Both the position numbers and the translations under genes were made by a program. Below are positions 8,836 through 18,765 of a DNA stretch of 64,000 bases, one piece after another. How positions within the stretch are numbered: position 1 is the first letter of the stretch; every line of letters begins with the position of its first letter. The notes under the pieces are model-generated. The model was not told the DNA's origin. It saw only the letters and a program-made list of their open reading frames with translations, and ran no database searches. Origin of the DNA: Nocardioides terrigena (GTDB lineage Bacteria; Actinomycetota; Actinomycetes; Propionibacteriales; Nocardioidaceae); NCBI RefSeq assembly GCF_003047265.1, contig NZ_PZYY01000002.1:496001-560000 (forward strand), written 5' to 3'.

Positions 8836-9627
8836 ATGAACATTGTCGTCTGTGTGAAGTACGTGCCCGACTCGACTGCCGACCGGCACTTCGAGGAGGA
8901 CTACACCGTTGACCGCGTCGGCGTGGACGGTCTGCTGTCCGAGCTCGACGAGTACGCCGTCGAGCAGGCGCTGCAGCTCAAGGAGAAGCGCGCCGACGAG
9001 GAGGTCACCGTGACCGCGCTGTGCGTGGGCCCGGAGAAGGCCGTGGACGCGGCCCGCAAGGCGCTGCAGATGGGTGCCGACAAGGCGGTCCACGTCCTCG
9101 ACGACGCGATCGCGGGCTCCGACTACGCCGCCACCTCGCTCGTGCTGGCCAAGGCCATCGAGAAGATCGGTGTGCCCGAGCTCGTCATCTGCGGCATGGC
9201 CTCGACCGACGCGTCGGGCAGCGTCATCCCGGCGATGCTCGCCGAGCGCCTCGGCCTGCCGCAGGTCACGCTGGCCTCGGTGATCGAGTCCCAGGGCGAC
9301 CAGGTCCGCATCAAGCGCGACAACGAGGGCTCGACCGAGGTGATCGGCGCCACGATGCCGCTGGTGCTCTCGGTGACCGACCAGTCCGGTGAGGCCCGCT
9401 ACCCGTCCTTCAAGGGCATCATGGCGGCGAAGAAGAAGCCGATGGAGGTCCTGTCCCTGGCCGACATCGGCGTCGAGGCCGACCAGGTCGGCCTGTCGGT
9501 GGCGTGGACGCAGGTCGCGGACACCACCGCCCGCCCGCCGCGCACCGCCGGCGAGATCGTCAAGGACGAGGACGGGTCGGGTGCTGTGGCGCTGACCGAG
9601 TTCCTCGCGTCCAAGAAGTTCATCTGA
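8836..9627 (+). CDS. etfB: Electron transfer flavoprotein beta subunit
   Basis: A 263-aa subunit of the ETF heterodimer that takes electrons from acyl-CoA dehydrogenases. It begins MNIVVCVKYVPDS, includes the signature-like VSVTDQSGEARYPSFKGIMAAKKKP and the AMP-binding region VCGMASTDASGSVIPAMLAE (with I at position 2). The C-terminus LTEFLASKKFI is usual for the family. etfA follows after 14 bases, so the two are one operon. A long hairpin 94 bases upstream separates it from the preceding genes, implying its own promoter in 8743-8835. Confidence 0.96.
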   Translation: MNIVVCVKYVPDSTADRHFEEDYTVDRVGVDGLLSELDEYAVEQALQLKEKRADEEVTVTALCVGPEKAVDAARKALQMGADKAVHVLDDAIAGSDYAATSLVLAKAIEKIGVPELVICGMASTDASGSVIPAMLAERLGLPQVTLASVIESQGDQVRIKRDNEGSTEVIGATMPLVLSVTDQSGEARYPSFKGIMAAKKKPMEVLSLADIGVEADQVGLSVAWTQVADTTARPPRTAGEIVKDEDGSGAVALTEFLASKKFI

Positions 9628-9641
9628 GGAGCTGCGTAGAC

Positions 9642-10595
9642 ATGTCTGAAGTTCTTGTTGTCATCGACCACGCCGAGGGTGAGGTCAAGAAGCCGACGTA
9701 CGAGCTGCTCACCATCGCCCGTCGCCTCGGCGAGCCGTCCGCGGTGTTCTTCGGTGCCCCGGCGCAGGGTGACCCGGTGGCCGAGAAGGTCAAGAAGTAC
9801 GGCGCGGAGAAGGTCTACGTCATCGACGACGCCGAGCTGAAGGGCTACCTCGTGGCCCCCAAGGCCGAGGCGCTGCAGCAGCTGGTGGAGAAGACCTCCC
9901 CGGCCGCCGTGCTGATCCCCTCGACGTTCGAGGGCAAGGAGGTCGCGGCCCGCCTCGCGATCAAGACCGGCTCCGGCCTGATCACCGACGCGGTGGACGT
10001 GCAGGAGGGTCCGGTGACCACGCAGAGCGTGTTCGCGGGCAACTACACCGTCACCGCGAAGGTCACCCAGGGCACGCCGATCATCACGGTCAAGCCCAAC
10101 TCGGCCGCCCCGGAGGAGACCGAGGGCGCCGCCGCGGTGGAGGCGTTCGCCGTCACCATCTCCGACGTCGCGAAGACCGCGCAGATCATCGCCGCGCAGC
10201 CGCGCCAGTCGACGGGTCGCCCCGAGCTGACCGAGGCCGCGATCGTGGTCTCGGGTGGTCGTGGCACGGGCGGCAACTTCGAGCCGATCGAGCAGTTCGC
10301 CGACTCCCTCGGTGCGGCCGTGGGTGCCTCGCGTGCCGCGGTCGACTCGGGCTGGATGCCGCACGCGTTCCAGGTCGGCCAGACCGGCAAGACCGTGTCG
10401 CCGCAGCTCTACGTCGCCAACGGCATCTCCGGTGCGATCCAGCACCGGGCCGGGATGCAGACCTCGAAGACCATCGTGGCCGTCAACAAGGACGAGGAGG
10501 CCCCGATCTTCGAGCTCGTGGACTTCGGCGTGGTGGGCGACCTCCACACCGTCCTGCCGGCCGCGACCGAGCAGGTCACCCAGCGCAAGGGCTGA
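9642..10595 (+). CDS. etfA: Electron transfer flavoprotein alpha subunit
   Basis: A 317-aa FAD-binding ETF subunit. The N-terminal domain starts [23 protein letters not shown]. The C-terminal FAD domain shows [68 protein letters not shown] and [13 protein letters not shown], all conserved. It passes electrons to ETF:quinone oxidoreductase. The ATG at 9642 is preceded by GAGGAGC. It forms an operon with etfB and ends before a strong hairpin. Confidence 0.97.
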   Translation: MSEVLVVIDHAEGEVKKPTYELLTIARRLGEPSAVFFGAPAQGDPVAEKVKKYGAEKVYVIDDAELKGYLVAPKAEALQQLVEKTSPAAVLIPSTFEGKEVAARLAIKTGSGLITDAVDVQEGPVTTQSVFAGNYTVTAKVTQGTPIITVKPNSAAPEETEGAAAVEAFAVTISDVAKTAQIIAAQPRQSTGRPELTEAAIVVSGGRGTGGNFEPIEQFADSLGAAVGASRAAVDSGWMPHAFQVGQTGKTVSPQLYVANGISGAIQHRAGMQTSKTIVAVNKDEEAPIFELVDFGVVGDLHTVLPAATEQVTQRKG

Positions 10596-10610
10596 CCCCG
10601 CGTCGTACGA

Positions 10611-10645
10611 CGAACGCCCCCGACCACTGTGGTCGGGGGCGTTCG
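10611..10645 (+). terminator. Terminator hairpin after etfBA
   Basis: A perfect 16-base stem (10611-10626 with 10630-10645) around a 3-base loop begins 15 bases after the etfA stop. The stem is rich in C/G (CGAACGCCCCCGACCA). A short T-poor tail follows. Confidence 0.75.
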
Positions 10646-10683
10646 TGCGTCCCGGGCGGGCGCCGGGGGACTAGGTTGCCGAC

Positions 10684-11418
10684 ATGACGAGCGCACCGGT
10701 CCCGGTCAGCACCCCCGACGGCGAGATGCCGGCCCACCTGTGGCTGCCCGAGGCCGGCACCGGGCCCGGGATCCTGCTCCTGCAGGAGATCTTCGGGGTG
10801 AGCCGCTACATCGAGCAGCGCGCCCGGGACCTGGCCGGGCTGGGCTACGTCGTCCTGGCCCCGGAGCTCTTCTGGCGACTCGGCGTCTCCCGGGTCGAGG
10901 AGGGTCCCGAGGCCCTGGAGGAGGCCCTGGCGCTGCTCCAGCAGGCCGACTGGCAGGCGGCGGTCCGCGACAGCCTGGCCGCGCTGGAGCAGCTCGGCGC
11001 GCGCCGCGAGGTGGTCGGCGGCGTCGGGATCGTCGGGTTCTGCTTCGGCGGCGGCCTGGGCTTCAGCGTGGCCGCCGAGTCGTCGCCCGACGTGCTGGTG
11101 AGCTACTACGGCTCGGCCCTGCCGGACATCCTCGGCCTCGTCGAGCCGGACGCGCCCGTGACGGTCGTCGAGCCCGGGGCGGTGACGGCACCCTCCCTGC
11201 ACCACTTCGGACTGGCCGACCGGTTCCTCACCCCGCAGGTCGTCGCGCAGGTGCGGGACGCGCTCGAGCCGCTGGAGCAGGTGACGTTCCACGGCTACGA
11301 GACGGCGGACCACGCCTTCGACAACCCCGACTTCTTCCTCCACGACGCCGAGGCGTCACGGCTGTCGTGGGAACGCACGGTGGCGTGGCTCGCGCAGCAC
11401 CTGCCCGCGACTCAGTAG
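10684..11418 (+). CDS. Dienelactone hydrolase family protein
   Basis: A 244-aa alpha/beta-hydrolase. [22 protein letters not shown] is the typical DLH N-terminal motif, [13 protein letters not shown] contains the nucleophile cysteine, and ETADHAFDN the catalytic histidine. Members cleave dienelactones in aromatic degradation or act on other esters; no aromatic pathway genes are nearby, so the substrate is open. TAGGTT (10672-10677) lies 6 bases before the ATG, so the transcript is probably leaderless. Its 3' end overlaps the convergent secreted-protein gene by 7 bases. Confidence 0.85.
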   Translation: MTSAPVPVSTPDGEMPAHLWLPEAGTGPGILLLQEIFGVSRYIEQRARDLAGLGYVVLAPELFWRLGVSRVEEGPEALEEALALLQQADWQAAVRDSLAALEQLGARREVVGGVGIVGFCFGGGLGFSVAAESSPDVLVSYYGSALPDILGLVEPDAPVTVVEPGAVTAPSLHHFGLADRFLTPQVVAQVRDALEPLEQVTFHGYETADHAFDNPDFFLHDAEASRLSWERTVAWLAQHLPATQ

Positions 11419-12971
11419 CGCACCCGGCGCACCCGCCACCCGTCGCCGCGAGGGGCGACGGACAGCGTGGTGCCGCGGAGGCGGCCGGAGAACAGGTAGG
11501 CCGGCACGATCCGGTAGAGGTCGACCCCCACGCGGCGGCACGTGTCCCTGCGGGCCCGGGCGCGCGGGACTGCGGTGTCCGTACGACGCCAGCCCGACGC
11601 GGTGGACTCCTGGAGGACCGTGGGCCAGCCGGTCGCCCGCGACGTGGTCAGCCGGACGGCCGAGTCCGGCCCCGACGGGAGCACGAGGTCGCAGCGCCGG
11701 GTCGCCCCGACGGGGAGCACGACGCGACCGCGCTCCCGGGAGAAGACGCTGGTCGAGCGCCGGGTGCTGGCGGAGACCCAGCGCCGGTCCGCCGAGACAC
11801 CGAGGGGACGGCGGGTGACCGCGACCGAGCTCCACGTGGACCCGTCGGTGGACACCAGCGCCGTGGCGCGTCCGTCGCAGCGCACCTGCGCGACGAGGAC
11901 GCCGAACGGCTCCGAGGAGAACGCGTCCTCCCAGCGGCACGGGCCGGGCAGGGTGGTCACCGGCCGCAGCGGGCCCCACCGCCGCGCGACGGCGTCGTAC
12001 TCCTGCACCTCGATGGTCCGCCTGTCCGGGGAGGACAGGGCGACGAGCGGCAGCCCGGCGGCGTGCACGTACGTCGTCCCGGCGAGACCGCTGCGCTCCA
12101 CCAGGCCCGGGGCCTCGGCCGGGGCGATGCCGGTGACCGCCCAGGGGGATGTCTGGTCGGCGCGGGTGATCGTCGCGAGGTGGGCCGGCGAGTCGGGGTA
12201 GCCGAAGAGCGCGGTCAGGGCGTCGACGTTCACCAGGTCGGACTCGGCGCAGGCGTCGTTCACGTCGAGGACCTGGCGGACCGTCGGTCCGTCACCGAGG
12301 CGGGTGGCCACGGCGAGCCCGCAGCCCGCCCCCGAGGGGTCGCTCGCGCCGTACAGGACCGACACGCGACCGTCGTCGGCGATCGTGGCGGTCGAGGTGT
12401 ACTCCTGTCCGGGCAGGGAGATCGTGCGGTCCACGAAGCCCTCGGCGGGGGTGAGGGTGAGGTAGCCCTGGTGCTGCGGCCACACGGCCGAGCGGCCGTC
12501 GGGGGAGATGCCCGGCTCCTCGTAGGCCTCTCCCTCGAGCCGGTGCACCCGCCACGTCTGCAGGTCGTCGGACCAGAGCGCCTGGGAGTGGGTGGGGGCC
12601 TGGTCCTCGGCGTAGCCGAACCGGTCGCACTCGGCGATCACGGCCACCGACGTCCCGGCCGTACGGGCGTCCAGGTCGCCGCAGTAGAGGTTCTTCCTCC
12701 GCAGCACCACCGTCCGCTCTCCCCACGTGCCGGTGGCGGCGTCGTACCGACGGCCGCGCACCTCGCGCAGGTTGCGCGAGACGCGGAGCTCGAACCGGTC
12801 GCCGTCGGCGAGCTCGACCACGACCCCGCGCTCCGTCTCCCGCGGCAGGTCGGCCGCCGCCGGTGCCGGGGCCACGAGGGCACGGGCGCCGGTCAACGTG
12901 GTGGCGAGCAGGGCGACGGCCGTGCAGCCGCCGACCAGCCTGGACATGAGTCGTCCCCGAGTCCCCGTCAT
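11412..12971 (-). CDS. Secreted protein of unknown function
   Basis: A protein of about 519 aa with a signal peptide ([20 protein letters not shown] followed by Ala/Pro-rich residues to about residue 41). The mature part is beta-rich with repeated short stretches ending in Trp or Tyr and pairs of cysteines (for example [33 protein letters not shown]), a pattern compatible with a beta-propeller; this is only an impression. No catalytic motif was recognised. ATG 12971 or ATG 12947 may be the start; the latter gives a more normal signal peptide. It stands alone between DLH and proA. Confidence 0.65.
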   Translation of the reverse strand: MTGTRGRLMSRLVGGCTAVALLATTLTGARALVAPAPAAADLPRETERGVVVELADGDRFELRVSRNLREVRGRRYDAATGTWGERTVVLRRKNLYCGDLDARTAGTSVAVIAECDRFGYAEDQAPTHSQALWSDDLQTWRVHRLEGEAYEEPGISPDGRSAVWPQHQGYLTLTPAEGFVDRTISLPGQEYTSTATIADDGRVSVLYGASDPSGAGCGLAVATRLGDGPTVRQVLDVNDACAESDLVNVDALTALFGYPDSPAHLATITRADQTSPWAVTGIAPAEAPGLVERSGLAGTTYVHAAGLPLVALSSPDRRTIEVQEYDAVARRWGPLRPVTTLPGPCRWEDAFSSEPFGVLVAQVRCDGRATALVSTDGSTWSSVAVTRRPLGVSADRRWVSASTRRSTSVFSRERGRVVLPVGATRRCDLVLPSGPDSAVRLTTSRATGWPTVLQESTASGWRRTDTAVPRARARRDTCRRVGVDLYRIVPAYLFSGRLRGTTLSVAPRGDGWRVRRVRY

Positions 12972-13045
12972 GGCGGGCAGCGTAACCCCGCACCGGCGGC
13001 TGAGACGGGGCTGCAAGGGGGCCGCGACCGACCTACGCTCGACGC

Positions 13046-14323
13046 ATGAGCACCGAGCACGCCGACGACCGGGCGGACCACGAGGCCGGCGTCCGCGAGG
13101 TCGCCACCCGGGCACGGACCGCCAGCCACGACCTGGCGCTGGCCACCCGCGCGACGAAGGACGCCGCCCTGCACGCCATGGCCGACGCGCTGCTGGCGCA
13201 GGCGCCCGCGGTCCTGGCCGCCAACGCCGAGGACGTCCGTCGCGCGGAGGAGGCGGGCACGCCCGCCCACATCATCGACCGGCTGCGGCTCACCGACGAC
13301 CGGCTCGAGGCGATGGCCGCCGGGCTGCGCGAGGTCGCCGGGCTGGCCGACCCGGTCGGCGAGGTGGTCCGGGGCTCGACGCTGGCCAACGGGCTCGAGC
13401 TGCGCCAGCTGCGGGTGCCCTTCGGCGTCGTCGGGATGATCTACGAGGCCCGGCCCAACGTCACCGCCGACGCGGCCGGGATCTGCCTCAAGTCGGGCAA
13501 CGCCGTCCTGCTGCGCGGGTCCTCGAGCGCGCGCTCCAGCAACGCCGCCATCGTCGAGGTCCTGCGCGAGGCCGTGGTGACCGCGGGGTTGCCCGCGGAC
13601 GTCGTCCAGCTGGTCCCCGGCGACAGCCACGACTCGGTCAAGGCCCTGATGCGGGCCCGCGGCCTCGTCGACGTGCTGATCCCGCGCGGGGGAGCGGGGC
13701 TGATCCGCAGCGTCGTCGAGGAGTCGACCGTGCCCGTCATCGAGACGGGTGTGGGCAACTGCCACGTCTACGTCGACGCGTCGGCCGACCTCGACCAGGC
13801 GCTCGCCATCGTCGTCAACTCCAAGACCCACCGCACCAGCGTGTGCAACGCCGCCGAGTCGCTCCTCGTGCACGAGGACGTCGCGGACGACTTCCTGCCG
13901 ACGGTGATCGACGCCCTGCGGGCCCACGACGTCACCATCCACGGCGACGAGGCGTTCGCGGAGTACGACGACGTGGTCGCGGCGACCGAGGCGGACCACG
14001 CCACCGAGTACCTCTCCTCCGACATCTCCGCCGCCGTGGTGGCCGACGTCGAGGCCGCCATCGCCCACATCCGGCGCTTCTCCTCGGGGCACACCGAGGC
14101 GATCGTGGCCCGCGACCAGGCGACCATCCGGCGCTTCGTGGCGGCTGTCGATTCCGCGGCCGTCATGGTCAACGCCTCGACCCGGTTCACCGACGGCGGC
14201 GAGTTCGGCTTCGGCGCCGAGATCGGCATCAGCACCCAGAAGCTGCACGCCCGCGGTCCGATGGGGCTGCCGGAGATGACGTCGACCAAGTACGTCGTCG
14301 TCGGCGAGGGCCACGTGCGCTGA
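13046..14323 (+). CDS. proA: Glutamate-5-semialdehyde dehydrogenase
   Basis: A 425-aa enzyme of proline synthesis that reduces gamma-glutamyl phosphate with [68 protein letters not shown] and the catalytic cysteine segment [18 protein letters not shown] are all present; the end shows [31 protein letters not shown] (13034-13039) is 6 bases before the ATG, indicating a leaderless mRNA. It starts the core block proA-nadD-rsfS-gpgP, in the order known from other actinobacteria. Confidence 0.97.
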   Translation: MSTEHADDRADHEAGVREVATRARTASHDLALATRATKDAALHAMADALLAQAPAVLAANAEDVRRAEEAGTPAHIIDRLRLTDDRLEAMAAGLREVAGLADPVGEVVRGSTLANGLELRQLRVPFGVVGMIYEARPNVTADAAGICLKSGNAVLLRGSSSARSSNAAIVEVLREAVVTAGLPADVVQLVPGDSHDSVKALMRARGLVDVLIPRGGAGLIRSVVEESTVPVIETGVGNCHVYVDASADLDQALAIVVNSKTHRTSVCNAAESLLVHEDVADDFLPTVIDALRAHDVTIHGDEAFAEYDDVVAATEADHATEYLSSDISAAVVADVEAAIAHIRRFSSGHTEAIVARDQATIRRFVAAVDSAAVMVNASTRFTDGGEFGFGAEIGISTQKLHARGPMGLPEMTSTKYVVVGEGHVR

Positions 14324-14413
14324 TCGCCGGTGTCGAGCGGCGGTGTCGATCGGCGGTCGGACGGGGCGGGCGCCGAGGCGGGCGACGGGGCCGCAGGGCG
14401 ATAGGATCGCGGC

Positions 14414-14563
14414 ATGTCGCTGAACGCCCTGACGATCCTGGCCGCCGAGTCCCACGACGCGCCCGCCATCCACCCCTACCTCGTGGGTGCCATCGCCCTG
14501 GCGATCCTGCTCGGCCTGCTCGTGGCCCTGGTCGCATTCGGCGGCGGGCGCGAGCACTCCTGA
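14414..14563 (+). CDS. Small membrane protein upstream of nadD
   Basis: A 49-aa protein: [20 protein letters not shown], then a single membrane helix ([21 protein letters not shown]) and a short tail GGGREHS. TAGGAT (14402-14407) is 6 bases before the ATG, so it has its own leaderless-type promoter. Its TGA overlaps the nadD ATG by one base (TGATG), so nadD translation is likely coupled to it. Short helices at this position occur in other actinobacteria; the function is unknown. Confidence 0.75.
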   Translation: MSLNALTILAAESHDAPAIHPYLVGAIALAILLGLLVALVAFGGGREHS

Positions 14564-15189
14564 TGCCCCGTCGTGTGGGCGTGATGGGTGGCACGTTCGA
14601 CCCCATCCACCACGGCCACCTCGTCGCGGCCTCCGAGGTCCAGGCCTGGTTCGACCTCGACGAGGTCGTCTTCGTGCCCACGGGCGACCCGTGGCAGAAG
14701 GCCGACCGCGACGTCTCGCCCGCCGAGCACCGCTACCTGATGACGGTGGTCGCCACGGCGGCCAACCCGCGCTTCCGGGTCTCGCGCGTCGACATCGACC
14801 GCACCGGACCGACGTACACGATCGACACGCTGCGCGACCTGCACGCCGAGATGCCGGACGCGGAGCTCTACTTCATCACCGGTGCCGACGCGCTGGCCGA
14901 CATCTTCACGTGGCGTGACGCGGACGAGCTGTTCGAGCTCGCCCAGTTCGTCGGCTGCACCCGGCCGGGCTACGAGATGGACCCGGCCACGCTCGACAAG
15001 ATCCCCTCCGCCAAGGTCACCATGGTCGAGATCCCCGCCCTGGCGATCTCGTCGACCGACTGCCGCGAGCGCAAGCGTCGCGGCGAACCCGTCTGGTACC
15101 TCGTGCCGGACGGCGTCGTGCAGTACATCGCCAAGCACGACCTCTACACCACCACCGCGGACGACACGTCCGCCAAGGAGCCTGCATGA
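14563..15189 (+). CDS. nadD: Nicotinate-nucleotide adenylyltransferase
   Basis: A 208-aa enzyme joining nicotinate mononucleotide and ATP to make deamido-NAD. The nucleotidyltransferase motif [12 protein letters not shown] is at residues 9-20, with [22 protein letters not shown] and the second motif [13 protein letters not shown] (ISST/SxxR) near the C-terminus. The start is fixed by the TGATG overlap with the small membrane gene, and its stop overlaps the rsfS start (ATGA). The operon links NAD synthesis with rsfS and a phosphatase. Confidence 0.95.
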   Translation: MPRRVGVMGGTFDPIHHGHLVAASEVQAWFDLDEVVFVPTGDPWQKADRDVSPAEHRYLMTVVATAANPRFRVSRVDIDRTGPTYTIDTLRDLHAEMPDAELYFITGADALADIFTWRDADELFELAQFVGCTRPGYEMDPATLDKIPSAKVTMVEIPALAISSTDCRERKRRGEPVWYLVPDGVVQYIAKHDLYTTTADDTSAKEPA

Positions 15190-15626
15190 CTGCCACCGAC
15201 CACGCCATCGAGCTCGTCCAGGTCGCCGCTGCCGCGGCCGCCGACAAACTCGCCCAGCAGGTCATCGCCTTCGACGTCAGCGAGCAGCTGGCGATCACCG
15301 ACGCCTTCGTCCTCGCCTCGGCGACCAACGAGCGCCAGGTCAAGGCCATCGTCGACGAGGTCGAGGACAAGCTGCGCGAGCACGGCGCCAAGCCGATCCG
15401 CCGCGAGGGCCACCGTGAGGGTCGCTGGGTGCTGCTCGACTACGGCGAGATCGTCGTCCACGTGCAGCACGAGGAGGAGCGCCAGTTCTACGCCCTCGAG
15501 CGGCTGTGGCGCGACTGCCCGGTGATCTCCGTCGACGTCACGACCCCGGCGGTCACCGACGTCCCCGGTGCCGCCCACGCGGGCACCACCGGCACCACGG
15601 ACACCACACCCCCCGACGAGGAGTGA
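15186..15626 (+). CDS. rsfS: Ribosomal silencing factor RsfS
   Basis: A 146-aa protein that binds L14 on the large subunit and blocks subunit joining when nutrients are scarce. The core is [62 protein letters not shown], a close match to the family. A Thr/Gly-rich tail of about 20 residues ([16 protein letters not shown]) is an extra feature. It overlaps nadD upstream and the phosphatase downstream, both by 4 bases. Confidence 0.95.
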   Translation: MTATDHAIELVQVAAAAAADKLAQQVIAFDVSEQLAITDAFVLASATNERQVKAIVDEVEDKLREHGAKPIRREGHREGRWVLLDYGEIVVHVQHEEERQFYALERLWRDCPVISVDVTTPAVTDVPGAAHAGTTGTTDTTPPDEE

Positions 15627-16279
15627 CCCCTCCCCGCACCCTGGTCCTGCTGCGCCACGGGCAGACCGCCTGGAACGCCGAGGGGCGCGCCCAGGGGCAC
15701 CTCGACATCGGCCTCGACGACCTCGGTCGCGCCCAGGCCGCCGCTGTGGCGCCGGCCGTGGCGGCCCTGCGACCGGACGTCCTGTGGAGCTCGGACCTCG
15801 CGCGCGCGGCGACGACGGCCGCCGCGGTCTCGGAGGCCTGCGGTCTCGAGGTACGGCACGACGCGCGCCTGCGGGAGTACGACGTGGGGGAGCGGGCCGG
15901 ACTCACGATCCCCGAGTTCGCCTCGGCCTACCCCGCCGAGCACGCGGCCTGGGCTGCCGCGGGCAGCTCCTTCGAGCACGCCGACGCGGTGCCCGGTGCC
16001 GAGTCGACCGCTGACGTCCTCGGTCGCATCGTGCCCGCCCTGCGGGAGGTGCTCGCGTCCGTCGAGCCGGGAGGCACGGCCTGCGTGGTCGGCCACGGGG
16101 CCGCGCTCAAGGTCGCCACGATCGCGCTGCTGGGCTGGGACCGGACCGCGTCCACCTCGCTGCGGGGCATGGACAACTGCGGCCACACCCTGCTCGACGA
16201 CGCCGGTCCGGACGGTTCGTTGCGGCTCGTCGCGTGGAACAGGACCCCCGATTTCGCACCCCGGGAGTCGGTTGGCTAA
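15623..16279 (+). CDS. gpgP: Histidine phosphatase, GpgP-like
   Basis: A 218-aa branch of the phosphoglycerate-mutase-like superfamily. LVLLRHGQTAWNAEGRAQGHLD carries the phosphorylated histidine and RHG motif; SSDLARAATTA, LREYDVGERAGLT and VVGHGAALKV (second histidine) complete the site. In Mycobacterium the gene after rsfS encodes glucosyl-3-phosphoglycerate phosphatase, so position suggests this role, but the substrate cannot be read from sequence. The GTG at 15623 overlaps the rsfS stop (GTGA). A tRNA gene follows. Confidence 0.8.
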   Translation: MTPPRTLVLLRHGQTAWNAEGRAQGHLDIGLDDLGRAQAAAVAPAVAALRPDVLWSSDLARAATTAAAVSEACGLEVRHDARLREYDVGERAGLTIPEFASAYPAEHAAWAAAGSSFEHADAVPGAESTADVLGRIVPALREVLASVEPGGTACVVGHGAALKVATIALLGWDRTASTSLRGMDNCGHTLLDDAGPDGSLRLVAWNRTPDFAPRESVG

Positions 16280-16327
16280 TATTCTGCGAGTTGTCCGACG
16301 GAGCCCGCTCCGGAGGGCGCACCCGTT

Positions 16328-16403
16328 GGGGGTGTGGCGCAGCTGGTAGCGCATCTGCATGGCATGCAGAGGGTCAGGGGTTCGAGTCCCCTCACCTCCA
16401 CCA
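16328..16403 (+). tRNA. tRNA-Ala (GGC anticodon)
   Basis: A 76-base cloverleaf. The acceptor stem GGGGGTG pairs with CACCTCC (one G-T), anticodon stem TCTGC/GCAGA encloses the loop ATGGCAT with anticodon GGC, the T arm is CAGGGGTTCGAGTCCCCT-like, and a genomic CCA is encoded at 16401-16403. It lies between the gpgP-like gene and the convergent two-component operon. I saw no second copy of its 3' end in the window. Confidence 0.95.
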
Positions 16404-16479
16404 ACACCGCAGGTCAGGGCCACGGTCTGGATCCTCACAGAGGAGACAGCACGTGGCCCGATCGCATTTCTGACTTCGT

Positions 16480-17621
16480 TCAGGTCGCCACGGGCAGCCG
16501 CACGAGGAAGCGGCAGCCGGACGAGCCCGGAGCCACGACGTTCTCGACGGTCACGGCGCCCCCGTGGGCCTCGACGATGCCCTTGACGATGGCGAGCCCC
16601 AGGCCGGCGCGGGTGGTGTGGACGTCGGTGTCGTCGGGCACGTCGGGGGTGCGGGCCTGGCTCCCTCGGAAGGCGACGTCGAAGACCCGGGCGCGGTCCG
16701 GGTCGGGGATCCCTCCGCACCCGTCGGCCACCGCGACCTCGATGGCGTCGGCGAGCGGCCGGGCGCTGACGTGGACGCTGCCGTCGGCGGGGGTGTGCCG
16801 GATGCCGTTGACGATGAGGTTGCCGAGGACCCGGGACATCCCGGACGGGTCGGCCGTGACCTCGAGCCCCGGGTCGACGCTGCCGGACAGCGTGACCCCG
16901 CGTGCGCGGGCGACCGGCTCGGCCCCCGCGATCGCCTCGCTGACGAGGTCGCCGAGCATGAGCGGCTGGGGAGCGAGCTGGAGGACGCCGGCGTGGATGC
17001 GGGACAGCTCGAAGAGGTCGTCGACCATCCGGACCATCCGGTCGACCTCGCCGCGGATCTGCCGGTGGTAGCGCGCAGGGTCCGGTGCGATGCCGTCCTC
17101 GAGCGACTCCGTCATCGCCCGGATCCCGGCCAGGGGGGTCCGCAGGTCGTGCGAGACCCAGGAGACGAGCTCGCGCCGGGAGTCCTCGAGGCGGGCCTCG
17201 CGTGCCCGGGACTCGGCCAGTCGCTGGTTGGTGGCCGCGACCTCGGCGGCGAGGGCCTGGAACTCGGCCGGACCACGGCGGCCGGCGACCAGCGAGCCGC
17301 CGGCGCCGACGCGGCGTACCTCCTCGCGCAGGCCGTGGGACCAGCGCACCAGGGCCGTGGCCAGCACGAGGGCCACGAGGAGCGACACGAGCCCCGCGGC
17401 CGCCGTCACGATCGTGGTGACCTCGAGGTCGTGGCGGGACAGCAGCATGCGCTGCGCCACTGCCTGGATGCCGACGATGACGGTCAGGGCCGTCACCACC
17501 GCGACCAGCGCCAGCTGCCACCGGAGGGTGCGGTGCCTGAGCAGCCATCCGAGGCCCAGCCCGAGTCCTCCGACGACGACGCCGGACAGGACCGACAGCA
17601 TCCAGATCTCGACGGTGTCGC

Positions 17622-17625
<4 letters not shown>
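16480..17625 (-). CDS. Sensor histidine kinase of the methylthio-sugar-like operon
   Basis: A 381-aa kinase, last gene of the operon starting at 21875. Three membrane helices are seen ([60 protein letters not shown]), with almost no extracytoplasmic loop, so it may sense within the membrane. The H-box is [16 protein letters not shown], followed by N-box [14 protein letters not shown]1 [15 protein letters not shown] and [16 protein letters not shown]. Its ATG overlaps the regulator stop (ATGA). Confidence 0.9.
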
Positions 17626-18332
<707 letters not shown>

Positions 18333-18336
18333 CGGG

Positions 18337-18765
18337 TCAGTCTGCCCGTCGACCGGTGGACGCGGTGGCCGATCGCCGCCGCACCAGCCCGACGAGGACC
18401 ACGACGGTGACGGTGGCGACGAGCAGCACCAGCCACGAGGCGGCGTACGGACGGTCCAGCAGGGTCGGGTTGTCGGCCCTGGCGCCGAAGCGGCCGAGCA
18501 CCGGGACGGCGACCAGGGTCAGCGAGCCCCACACCACCAGGGCCACCGTCGCAGGGGTGCGCCAGGACGGCGGGACGAGCCGACGACCCGCCAGCCCGGC
18601 CAGCAGGAGGGCGCCCGAGAGGAGGACGTCGTGGACCAGCACGCCGGCGGCGAGCCACACGGCCACCTCGACCAGCTGGCCGGTCTCCTGCCGCGTGAGG
18701 GCGAGGAAGGCGCCGTACGCCGCGACCAGGGCACCGGCCGTACCGAGGAGGACGCGGGCGATCAC
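18337..18765 (-). CDS. Four-helix membrane protein, unknown function
   Basis: A 142-aa membrane protein with four hydrophobic segments: ARVLLGTAGALVAAYGAFLAL, VAVWLAAGVLVHDVLLSGALLL, PATVALVVWGSLTLVAVPVL and WLVLLVATVTVVVLVGLVRRR. A histidine in helix 2 (VHDVLL) is the only notable polar residue. I do not recognise a family. The GTG start overlaps the oxidoreductase stop by 4 bases (GTGA), so it may assist the membrane-bound redox enzyme, for example as a partner in electron supply. That is a guess from position. Confidence 0.75.
   Translation of the reverse strand: MIARVLLGTAGALVAAYGAFLALTRQETGQLVEVAVWLAAGVLVHDVLLSGALLLAGLAGRRLVPPSWRTPATVALVVWGSLTLVAVPVLGRFGARADNPTLLDRPYAASWLVLLVATVTVVVLVGLVRRRSATASTGRRAD

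Noticed and set aside
16328-16403. tRNA-Ala as an attachment site of an integrated element
   Set aside because: No integrase, excisionase or repeated tRNA 3' end was found in the window.
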